Assembly (NCBI GenBank): GCA_017472735.1
Contig: JAFUOD010000012.1
Coordinates: 19,291 to 83,290, forward strand
DNA length: 64,000 bases
Reading direction: 5' to 3'
DNA from: Oscillospiraceae bacterium
GTDB taxonomy: Bacteria > Bacillota > Clostridia > Oscillospirales > Ruminococcaceae
Shown here: positions 24,658 to 31,889 of the stretch, piece after piece
Layout: the number at the start of each line of letters is the position of its first letter
Position numbering within the stretch: the first letter of the stretch is position 1
Notes under the pieces: model-generated
Told to the model about the DNA's origin: nothing
Databases searched by the model: none
Seen by the model: only the letters and a program-made list of their open reading frames with translations
Position numbers and translations under genes: made by a program

Positions 24658-27627
24658 TTATTCCAGTCCGAGTGCTTCGCGGGTAATGCCAAGCTCCTCG
24701 TACTTTCTCATAATTTCGTCGTTGATATCTCTGTTGTACCAAGCAAGCGAGTCTCTGGGGTTCTTGTTAAGGTTAACAGTGTCTCTGAATGCGTTGGTAA
24801 TGTTACGTCCTACGATATAGGTCGAGGGAATGATGTCGATTTCAACGGTGTTGTTCATCTGAGTAAGAATCAAATCAAGCTCATTTTGGCTCCAAGCAAG
24901 CTGCTTCAAAGCTTCCTGGTTTGCGGTATCAAATCTACCGAGAGGGCCTAAGAGAGCTTCAATAGATCTGCCGTATTCAGCCTGAATTTCACTTGAAGTG
25001 AACCACTTACAAAGCTCCCAAGCATCCTTTCTCTGCTCTTCATTAAGCTTCGAGAAGATGATGCAGCCTGCAGAAGCGGAAGTTGTCGAACGGTTAATGT
25101 TTCCGTTTGCATCAGGTGTGCCGGGAATTAAATCGAGTTCCCACAAGCCTCTGATTTCGGGTGCTGCCATGTAAAGCTGGTTATAGAAGGTATAACCTGT
25201 AATGATGATGGGATATTCACCGGTTCTGAAACGTGTGAACTGGTCGAACGACTGCTGGAAGCTGTAAGTTGTGTAGAACTTAGTCCACATTTCAAATGCT
25301 TCAACAGCATCCTGTTCAAGGAATCTTGTTTCGGTAAGGGTGTCGTTATAATAGGTCATTCCACGCTGTACCATGAATGTACCGAATACGTCGAAGCCGA
25401 AACCAACGCCCATGTAGCTTCTTTGAAGTGTAGGAAGCATTTCGATGAGTTCATCCCATGTCTGAGGTCCCTGGTCGAAGCCGAAGGATTCCAAAACGTC
25501 GGTTCTTGTAAACATCATTGAGAAGCCCTGAGAAATAGGCAAGCCGTAAACGCCCTTGTTTTTACCTTCGTTATAGGTGTAAAGGGTCATAATGTTGTCG
25601 GCAAATCTTTGGGTAACTTCTTCATAATCCTCAAACTGAGAAATATCTACCAAGCAATCACGTGCTGCAAGCTGAATCGGGAAGTCGCCGCCGATGAAGA
25701 GCGCAACGTCAGGACCCTTGCCTGCAAGTGTTGCTTCCAAAATACCGCCCTGTACAAGGTTAATGGAAGCTTCGATTCCTGTTTCGGGAACGAAGTAGGA
25801 GTCAACGAGTTCCTTAACGATCTGAGCCTGGTCACGACCCAAGGATACCCAAACGTTCAAGGAGTCCTTGCTTGTATCGGAAAGGATGTTGTAGTCAGCA
25901 AAGAAGGAGCCGATGAAGGACTTTGTGCTGAACCATAAGGACTTAAGGAAGTTTTCCTTAACACCGCTGAAGTCCTTATCAGCAGAGGTGAGCTCGATCA
26001 TATCGATCTCAAGGTACTGGCTTCTGTAGTCAGTCATCCACTGAGCCAAGGAAGTGATATTATCCTTGATCTGTCCCAAGTTGCTGGGAATATCGTCAGG
26101 GCGCTTGATGCATCTGTCCAAAAGCTCAGCCATGGTCTCCAACGAAACAGCTTCTGTACCTTCGGTACCTGCCAACTCTTCGATTTCGCCCTTAATGCTT
26201 CTTAACAATTCAGAGTACTTTTCAAAGTCGGGAAGAATGGAAGGAATCTGCTTGTGGATTACATAAGTGTTGTATTCGTCAGGCTGAAGACCTGTGATCT
26301 GCAAGATCTGACGGTAATAGCTGTTAAGATAATAAACAATGTCGTCAAGACGGCGCATGATGTCACCGATCTCGCCGGGAACAGCTTCTAAAGTAAGGCT
26401 GTGGTCGCCTGCTTCAAGCCAGAAGTAAAGGGTGTTGCCGTCTGCATCTGTGGGAGTAACACATTCCCAAGTGGTCGAATAGTAGAACTTAACCTTATCA
26501 GCGTCTTCACAAGGAACCTCACCGTCAATGTAAAGTCTTCTGTTCGAGTAAAGACCTCTCATCAAGTCCTGCTTAGCTCTGATACCGATCTTTACCCAAC
26601 CTGCTTCTTCCATGGTAAAGTTCCATGTAACTGACTGACCTGCGGTCTTCCAGTTGTCGGCACCAATGGTGTTGTAAATCATGTTTACAGCATCAGAGGG
26701 AGAAGTGAGGTAGGTAGATCTGTTGTATGTAGCATAAAGGGTTACGTCCGACTTGAAGTCAGCCTTTTCGCCCTCTAACTTAACATAAATGTCCTTCGAA
26801 GCGCCTGCAACGCTTGCATCAGTAGTTACATTTTCAGCGTCAGCAGTAGCAGCAACGGGCTTTTCGTTATAAAGCTTAATGTAAGATAAAGCAAATCTTG
26901 CCTTCTCGGACTTTATGGTAATAACATGGTCGCCCTTTGTGAAGTAGAATCTCAGCGGGTCATTGAACAAACCGTCTGTATCCTTTAAAGGAGAGGTCTG
27001 CCATGTTAAGAATTCTACCAAGGTAGGTCTTATCTGGTTTCCGTGAGAGTCCATCTTGAATTCTCTCGAGCCGTCTTCGCTGTAAACAAAGTTGCCCTCT
27101 TCATCAACCATGTAGCCCTTTTCGTTGTCTACCCAAACCTTGCTCAAAAGAACACGTTCAGCAGTAGCATAAGGAGCTTCACCGTCAATAAGAACAGAGA
27201 TCTCAATATCGTTTGCTGCACTTGCCAAAGCATAGTACATCATCTCGATATTATAAATACCTTCTTCTGTAACGGTTACGGGGAAGTCGATCGAACCCGA
27301 CGCTGAGGGCCAAACCAAAGCCTCAACACCGTCAATTGTGTCAACATAAGCTTCGGTCTCCGCACTGGCGTTTGTATATACAGAATAAGGAATAACTACT
27401 TCTGTATCCGGGCGTACATCGTCAATGTGCTTGTCGTAATATGTACTGTAGGTACGTGCTCTGTTTGCGTCGTCAAGGCCCTGAGCAGAGGTTTCCTTAA
27501 CCGCAGCGTCCTGCTCTTCGGTCACACCTGTGTCAACCTCATCAGCATAGACAACTGCCAATGTAGGCACGATCATCACTAAAGCTATAACAAAAGAGAT
27601 TATGCGCCTAAACATCTTGTCTTTCAC
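24658..27627 (-). CDS. Very large extracellular solute-binding protein with N-terminal beta modules
   Basis: 989 residues from a GTG at 27627 (AAAGGTGG seven bases upstream; an ATG 33 bases earlier lacks a ribosome site). The signal peptide ends VVYA-DEV with no lipobox Cys, unusual for Gram-positive binding proteins. Residues about 85-260 and 280-425 look like two carbohydrate-binding-type beta-sandwiches (YVDTIDGVEALVWPSASGSIDFPVTV; IYVKLEGEKADF with ending LEAGDHSLTLEAV). A helical linker (425-585) leads to a typical type 1 sugar-binding protein fold (about 590-985; GGDFPIQLAARDCLVDIS, GVYGLPISQGFSMMFTRTDVLESFG, TWDELIEMLP). I infer that it binds an oligosaccharide at the surface. Ordinary homologues are about 450 residues. 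Confidence 0.85.
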   Translation of the reverse strand: MKDKMFRRIISFVIALVMIVPTLAVVYADEVDTGVTEEQDAAVKETSAQGLDDANRARTYSTYYDKHIDDVRPDTEVVIPYSVYTNASAETEAYVDTIDGVEALVWPSASGSIDFPVTVTEEGIYNIEMMYYALASAANDIEISVLIDGEAPYATAERVLLSKVWVDNEKGYMVDEEGNFVYSEDGSREFKMDSHGNQIRPTLVEFLTWQTSPLKDTDGLFNDPLRFYFTKGDHVITIKSEKARFALSYIKLYNEKPVAATADAENVTTDASVAGASKDIYVKLEGEKADFKSDVTLYATYNRSTYLTSPSDAVNMIYNTIGADNWKTAGQSVTWNFTMEEAGWVKIGIRAKQDLMRGLYSNRRLYIDGEVPCEDADKVKFYYSTTWECVTPTDADGNTLYFWLEAGDHSLTLEAVPGEIGDIMRRLDDIVYYLNSYYRQILQITGLQPDEYNTYVIHKQIPSILPDFEKYSELLRSIKGEIEELAGTEGTEAVSLETMAELLDRCIKRPDDIPSNLGQIKDNITSLAQWMTDYRSQYLEIDMIELTSADKDFSGVKENFLKSLWFSTKSFIGSFFADYNILSDTSKDSLNVWVSLGRDQAQIVKELVDSYFVPETGIEASINLVQGGILEATLAGKGPDVALFIGGDFPIQLAARDCLVDISQFEDYEEVTQRFADNIMTLYTYNEGKNKGVYGLPISQGFSMMFTRTDVLESFGFDQGPQTWDELIEMLPTLQRSYMGVGFGFDVFGTFMVQRGMTYYNDTLTETRFLEQDAVEAFEMWTKFYTTYSFQQSFDQFTRFRTGEYPIIITGYTFYNQLYMAAPEIRGLWELDLIPGTPDANGNINRSTTSASAGCIIFSKLNEEQRKDAWELCKWFTSSEIQAEYGRSIEALLGPLGRFDTANQEALKQLAWSQNELDLILTQMNNTVEIDIIPSTYIVGRNITNAFRDTVNLNKNPRDSLAWYNRDINDEIMRKYEELGITREALGLE

Positions 27628-27690
27628 TGTGAATCCACCTTTCATAGTATTTGGATACATATATTATCCCATTTGGGTAAATAAAGAGTT

Positions 27691-28665
27691 TTACTGAGCT
27701 TTGTGGATGTAGATCCTCTGCTCGTCAAGGTCAAGATCTGCCTTAACCTTTTCGCCGCCCTTAATGTTAAGAGCCTCTAAGTAGTCCTTGGGAAGCTGCA
27801 GCCTGCCGGTACGGTCTAAAACTACAAGTTCTTCTGAAACATAACTCTCTTCAGCAGTCTCATCAGCTTCGTTAGAATTAAGTCCTGCGGACTCTCTTAA
27901 AATTTCGGCATGAGATTTTTTAATGATTTCACTCGAGGTTCTGCCGTCTCGGATAGAAACCACACGGTCTATTTTTTTAGCCAGTCGAAGGTCATGCGTT
28001 ACGATTACGATTGTAATGCCCTTCTTTTGGTTAAGCTCTTTAAATACGTTAAGAATCTGGTCAGAGGTCTTCGTGTCGACCGAGCCGGTAGGTTCGTCCG
28101 CCAAAAGAAGCATCGGGTCGTTTGCCAAGGCAATTGCAATAGCTACACGCTGCTGCTCACCGCCCGACATCTGATCAAGTCTTGAATTAACTCTGTGCGA
28201 AAGTCCAACCTGATCCAAAAGGTCAAGCGCTTTCTGACGTCTTTCTTTTTTGCCCTGCAAAAGCATCGGCAATTCAACATTTTGCACAGCAGTTAAATAA
28301 GGAACAAGGTTACGCGCGTTGTTCTGCCAAACAAAGCCGACAACGTTGCGCTTGTAAACCATATAGTCTTCTTCGGTGAATTTTAAAAGGTTTCTGCCGC
28401 AGATAGTCAAGCTGCCTGCCGAGGGCTTATCGAGACCGCCGAGCATATTAAGCAAGGTCGATTTACCTGAACCGGAAGTACCTACGATTGCGACAAGCTC
28501 GCCTTTTTTGATCTGCAGGTCTAAGCCCTGAAGAGCAACTACTTCGATCTGGTCAGTCTTATAGATCTTAACTAAGTTTTCACATTCAATCGCATATTCC
28601 GATTCATCAGCACCGGGAACGAGGATCTCGGCCAAGTGTTCGGCTAATTTTTTCTTCTTACTCAA
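27691..28665 (-). CDS. LolD/MacB-type ABC ATPase with C-terminal AbrB-like domain
   Basis: 324 residues, about 90 more than usual. The ATPase part has Walker A GTSGSGKST (about 57-65), a Q-loop with FVWQNN, the signature MSGGEQQRVAIAIALANDP, Walker B LLLADEPTGSVD and the switch His (VTHDLRLAKK). A linker rich in acidic residues leads to the last 47 residues, VLDRTGRLQLPKDYLEALNIKGGEKVKA then YIHKAQ, which reads like a SpoVT-AbrB swapped-hairpin domain. Such domains dimerise and often bind DNA. Start is a TTG overlapping the previous gene by 8 bases. No FtsX permease is in this operon; the nearest is at 9298-12144. Confidence 0.85.
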   Translation of the reverse strand: MSKKKKLAEHLAEILVPGADESEYAIECENLVKIYKTDQIEVVALQGLDLQIKKGELVAIVGTSGSGKSTLLNMLGGLDKPSAGSLTICGRNLLKFTEEDYMVYKRNVVGFVWQNNARNLVPYLTAVQNVELPMLLQGKKERRQKALDLLDQVGLSHRVNSRLDQMSGGEQQRVAIAIALANDPMLLLADEPTGSVDTKTSDQILNVFKELNQKKGITIVIVTHDLRLAKKIDRVVSIRDGRTSSEIIKKSHAEILRESAGLNSNEADETAEESYVSEELVVLDRTGRLQLPKDYLEALNIKGGEKVKADLDLDEQRIYIHKAQ

Positions 28666-29335
28666 CTATCTCACCGTCCTCTAATGTATATACAGCATCG
28701 GCAATTTCGAGCAAGCTCGGGTCATGCGTTGTCATAACAATTGTCATGTGTTCTTCTAAAACAAGCTTTTTAAAGAGTTCAACAATGTGGTGCGAAGTAG
28801 CGCTGTCAAGCTCTGCGGTAGGTTCATCGGCAAAGATGATCCTGGGCTCGTGTGCCAAAGCTCTCGCAATTGCAACACGCTGCTGCTCACCACCCGAAAG
28901 CTCACCGGGGCGGTGATGCATTCTCTTCGCAAGTCCCACATCCTCTAAGCACTTTTTAACTCTTTCCTCTCTCTTATCAAAGGGGAACTTAGAAAGCCTT
29001 AAGCCGAAGTCCACGTTTTCATAGGCAGTCATCGAGGACATTAAAGCAACAGACTGGAAAACAAACGCCATTTTATAACGGCGAATTTCGTCTCGCTTCA
29101 CATCCGAAAGCTTCGTAATGTCCACTCCGTCAAACAAAACTTCACCCTTTGTGGGTCTGTCCAAAGCTCCCAAAAGATTAAGTAATGTTGTTTTACCCGA
29201 GCCTGAACGACCCTTTAAAATGGTCAGCTTACCCTCGGCAACAGTGATATTAATGTCTTTAAGGGCGTGAACCACGCTGCCATCGCCGATATTAAAATCT
29301 CGGCAAAGACCGTTGGTTGCAAGCAACGTTGCCAT
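28658..29335 (-). CDS. LolD/MacB-type ABC transporter ATPase
   Basis: 225 residues, standard length. Walker A GRSGSGKTT at about 42-50, Q-loop VFQSVALM, signature LSGGEQQRVAIARALAHEP, Walker B IIFADEPTAELDS and the switch His in TTHDPSLL are all intact. The subfamily works with FtsX-type permeases rather than MalFG pairs. It is the first gene of the operon, with AGGAGG in front of ATG, behind a perfect sigma-A promoter and a leader of about 180 bases. Confidence 0.9.
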   Translation of the reverse strand: MATLLATNGLCRDFNIGDGSVVHALKDINITVAEGKLTILKGRSGSGKTTLLNLLGALDRPTKGEVLFDGVDITKLSDVKRDEIRRYKMAFVFQSVALMSSMTAYENVDFGLRLSKFPFDKREERVKKCLEDVGLAKRMHHRPGELSGGEQQRVAIARALAHEPRIIFADEPTAELDSATSHHIVELFKKLVLEEHMTIVMTTHDPSLLEIADAVYTLEDGEIVE

Positions 29336-29524
29336 GTTGCACCTCCTGTGGTGATAAATATTGCCATGTTGTTTTTGTGCATTTTCAACAAATTAGGGGT
29401 ATCAACCTCTATAAACACTTATAAGCAAACACCTTTTCTGTAATTTTGTACAATTACTCAGCGAAAAGACATTTGCTTTGGTTATTCATGTATTCAGTTA
29501 AATACACATATTTTTCGTTCTTAT

Positions 29525-29553
29525 ATTATAGCAAAGTGTAAGACATGTGTCAA
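29525..29553 (-). promoter_or_regulatory. Perfect consensus sigma-A promoter of the ten-gene operon
   Basis: TTGACA (29548-29553), 17 bases, TATAAT (29525-29530) on the minus strand. Strength suggests high or repressor-controlled expression. Confidence 0.88.
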
Positions 29554-29597
29554 TATTAATCACAAATTTTTAACACATTATTTTCACATAATTTCAG

Positions 29598-29634
29598 ATA
29601 AAAAAACACCACCCGTCTGCATCGGGTGGTGTTT
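29598..29634 (-). terminator. Terminator of the NPKTG surface-protein gene
   Basis: Perfect 12-bp stem AAACACCACCCG/CGGGTGGTGTTT with a 7-base loop and a following T-run on the minus strand. Confidence 0.92.
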
Positions 29635-29678
29635 GAAAACTGAGTTATTCAGTTATATATCCTTCTTAATAGGAGGAA

Positions 29679-31418
29679 TTATCTTCTCTTAGAGATTACA
29701 ACTGCAGCTGCAGCAACGAGCATGGGAACTACTGCGAGAGCAAGACCGGTCTTGGGGTTCTCTTCAACAGCGGGTTCTTCATCAGCAGGTTCTTCAACAT
29801 CAACAGTTACATCTTCTTCTTCATCAGTAGAAGACTCTACAGGATCTTCAACTTCTTCAACTACAGTGTTGTCAGAAGAGGAGAGAAGGAGGTAAACGTC
29901 AGTTGCCAAAGCGCCGGAAAGCTTAGCGTTCCAAGCTACGTCAACATCGTTGTTGTTCTGAACGTGAGCCTGACCGTCAGCAGCGTAAACAATGGAAGCA
30001 CCCTTGTACTTAGCGCCGGAGAATCCGTCAGCACCCCACCATCTGTTCCAGGTAAGATCGCCAGATTCAGAAGCATCCGGGAATGTGCCCTGGCCCCAGA
30101 GAGCATCGTCGATGTCTACGAGGTAGTTGTCGTTAGTAGGATCAGATTCGAGAACTTCGTTCTTCAAGGTGATTTCTTCAGTGATAGCGAACTGGCCGTT
30201 CCATACGCCGTAAGCAGTATCATAAAGAACATCGAGAGGAACTTCGAATACGAGTTCAGTTACGGAACCGTCAACTACAACAGTGGAAACAAGTGTTCTG
30301 CTTGTGTCATAAGCCCACCAGTTAGCGTTGGTTTCGTAAAGAGCGTTGGATTCGTTAGTAGCCCAGAGGGTGTAGATTGCACGGCCGTTGATAGCCTTGT
30401 CAAGCTTAACTACGAGCTTAGCGGTTTCAGCACCGAGAACTGCAGCCTTGTTGTTAAGGTTGTGATCCCAAGACCAAACCTTAGCACCGTTAAGGCTTTC
30501 CTTTTCAGAGCCTACCCAAGTTTCAACAGTAACTTCTTCATATTCGTAGTCAAGAACATCTTCCCAAGCAGTGTCAACAACGTCACCAGCATTGCCTCTT
30601 ACGCCGTCGCCATCCTTGTCAACGATTACTTCTACCTTTTCTTCACCTTCGGTGATGGTTTCGTATTCGTAAACAGGAACTGCAACCTGTTCGCCGGTAG
30701 CAACCTTATCGTTGTCATCGATCTTGCCGTCTTCATTCTTGTCAACGGGTTCCAAAGTGGTGGTGTATTCGAAGTGGCCACCAGTAACAACGTCGGTGTA
30801 AGTAACAGCGTTAACGAAAGTCATGTTGCTGGTTGTGGTGGAATCAGCGCCGGAAACAGCAGGATTCCAGAAAGCAATTGTAGAAGCAGAGCCGTTGATT
30901 GCTACGCCGTCAGCATTGTAGAACTGAACAGAAGTAGCAAGCTTCTTAAGAGCATCAGCGTTAGCGTTAGCCCAGTTCCACTGGCTGCTGGACTTAACTT
31001 CTGCAGTCAAAACTACAGTAGTAGTACCGTTAACAGTGGTGTCAACAGGGATAACAGTAGGATAGTCAGCGGAAATGAAGTCGTGTGCTACGTGACCGAA
31101 GTAAACCTTAGCGGTAGTAGCATTCTTTTCGAGCTTGTAGCCGTTAACTTTCCATTCTACATCGCCCATATCGCCCCAGCCACCAAAGAAAGTAGCTCTG
31201 TTGGGGAGGTTGGAGAGTTCGAAGTATGCACCTTCAGTGAAGTAACCGTAGGTAGCATAAACAGGGATTGTGAGTGTGATTGTGTTTGTGTAACCGGGGT
31301 TCGAAGGAAGATTCTTATACAAAGGAATTGTATAGTCTTCAGCGAATGCGGTGATAGCCATTGCAGAAACAGCCATCATGACTGCGAGTAATACAGCCAA
31401 AACCTTTTTCATGTTCAT
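29679..31418 (-). CDS. Secreted surface protein with NPKTG sortase signal and Ca-binding-like loops
   Basis: 579 residues. The signal peptide (1-26, ending AFA-EDY) is clear. The body is beta-rich with long segments of Val/Thr and two acidic loops, DKNEDGKIDDND and DKDGDGVRGNAGD, that resemble EF-hand/dockerin calcium loops. The C-terminal 27 residues form a classic cell-wall sorting signal: N554-PKTG, a hydrophobic stretch and KRR. An acidic Glu/Val/Asp spacer (DEEEDVTVDVEEPADEEPAVEE) precedes it. Known role of such signals: covalent attachment to peptidoglycan by a sortase. The ligand or function is unknown. It has both a perfect sigma-A promoter and an ECF-like motif upstream. Confidence 0.85.
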   Translation of the reverse strand: MNMKKVLAVLLAVMMAVSAMAITAFAEDYTIPLYKNLPSNPGYTNTITLTIPVYATYGYFTEGAYFELSNLPNRATFFGGWGDMGDVEWKVNGYKLEKNATTAKVYFGHVAHDFISADYPTVIPVDTTVNGTTTVVLTAEVKSSSQWNWANANADALKKLATSVQFYNADGVAINGSASTIAFWNPAVSGADSTTTSNMTFVNAVTYTDVVTGGHFEYTTTLEPVDKNEDGKIDDNDKVATGEQVAVPVYEYETITEGEEKVEVIVDKDGDGVRGNAGDVVDTAWEDVLDYEYEEVTVETWVGSEKESLNGAKVWSWDHNLNNKAAVLGAETAKLVVKLDKAINGRAIYTLWATNESNALYETNANWWAYDTSRTLVSTVVVDGSVTELVFEVPLDVLYDTAYGVWNGQFAITEEITLKNEVLESDPTNDNYLVDIDDALWGQGTFPDASESGDLTWNRWWGADGFSGAKYKGASIVYAADGQAHVQNNNDVDVAWNAKLSGALATDVYLLLSSSDNTVVEEVEDPVESSTDEEEDVTVDVEEPADEEPAVEENPKTGLALAVVPMLVAAAAVVISKRR

Positions 31419-31512
31419 GAAAAATTTCCTCCTTTTTAAATTTGGATATTGTTTTCATCCCTATAACGGGTTATAGAGATCTTTGTGTGACTCGGGTTTC
31501 CGAGACGCGGTC

Positions 31513-31541
31513 ATTATAACACTTATCGGCGAATTTGTCAA
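31513..31541 (-). promoter_or_regulatory. Perfect consensus sigma-A promoter of the surface-protein gene
   Basis: TTGACA (31536-31541), 17 bases, TATAAT (31513-31518), minus strand; two small stem-loops follow in the transcript and could stabilise the mRNA. Confidence 0.85.
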
Positions 31542-31606
31542 TAGATTTTCAAAATTTGCCGAATCGGTGAGATAAGTTTACCGTTCCCTTAACTCCCGTT
31601 GTCTAA

Positions 31607-31636
31607 TAAGTGTCAACAAAACTTCATTTTGTTTCA
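31607..31636 (-). promoter_or_regulatory. Putative ECF-sigma promoter upstream of the surface-protein gene
   Basis: Minus-strand TGAAACAAAA, ten bases, TTGACACTTA. It matches the motif in front of the sigma factor gene (477-506) at nearly every defined position with the same spacing. Confidence 0.4.
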
Positions 31637-31727
31637 ACTTTTTTTGATTTTTTGCACATTTGTGAAAAGTGGTGCAAACACATTTTATATTTTTGCGTTG
31701 ATTGTGCAATTTGCATAGTTTTGCTGT

Positions 31728-31848
31728 GCCGGGCGCCGTGGCAAGGCGTGTGCCGAGTGAAAGCGAGGCAAAGTGCCGAGCCGTGGCGCCACGCTGCCGC
31801 ACTCTGCCCTTGCGGGCAGGCGCGGCGCACGGCGCCTGACCCTTGGCA
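31728..31848. repeat. GC-rich intergenic element E3 (block A copy)
   Basis: Outer inverted repeat GGCGCCGTG (31732-31740)/CACGGCGCC (31828-31836) encloses the 12-bp palindrome CGTGGCGCCACG (31782-31793) and the hairpin CTGCCC-TTGC-GGGCAG (31804-31819). Shares GCACTCTGCCC and GGCAGGCGC with E1 and E6. Confidence 0.7.
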
Positions 31849-31882
31849 AAATAAAGCGGGAACCCGCTTGGGACTCCCGCTT
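31848..31882 (-). terminator. Terminator of thrS
   Basis: Stem AAGCGGGA/TCCCGCTT (31854-31861, 31875-31882) followed on the minus strand by TATTTTG. Confidence 0.8.
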
Positions 31883-31889
31883 GAATAGT

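Larger units (their letters stand above)
29336..29678. other. Intergenic region with operon promoter and leader
   Basis: No gene is supported. It holds the leader of the ten-gene operon (about 29336-29518), its promoter (29525-29553) and the terminator of the surface-protein gene (29598-29634). I see only weak inverted repeats in the leader and no recognisable riboswitch. Confidence 0.7.
31419..31889. other. Intergenic region between surface-protein gene and thrS
   Basis: No gene is supported. It holds leader hairpins CTATAAC/GTTATAG (31461-31476) and CTCGG/CCGAG (31491-31504), a sigma-A promoter (31513-31541), an ECF-like motif (31607-31636), AT-rich DNA, GC-rich element E3 (31728-31848) and the thrS terminator. 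Confidence 0.65.

Noticed and set aside
29336-29524. Riboswitch in the long leader of the ten-gene operon
   Set aside because: I could not identify a conserved core or a terminator/antiterminator pair; only short weak inverted repeats are visible.
29964-31391. A 475-codon open frame on the plus strand opposite the NPKTG surface-protein gene
   Set aside because: It is a mirror of the real gene's codon usage, with no ribosome site and low-complexity Ser/Val-rich sequence. The minus-strand protein has a signal peptide, a sorting signal and a promoter.
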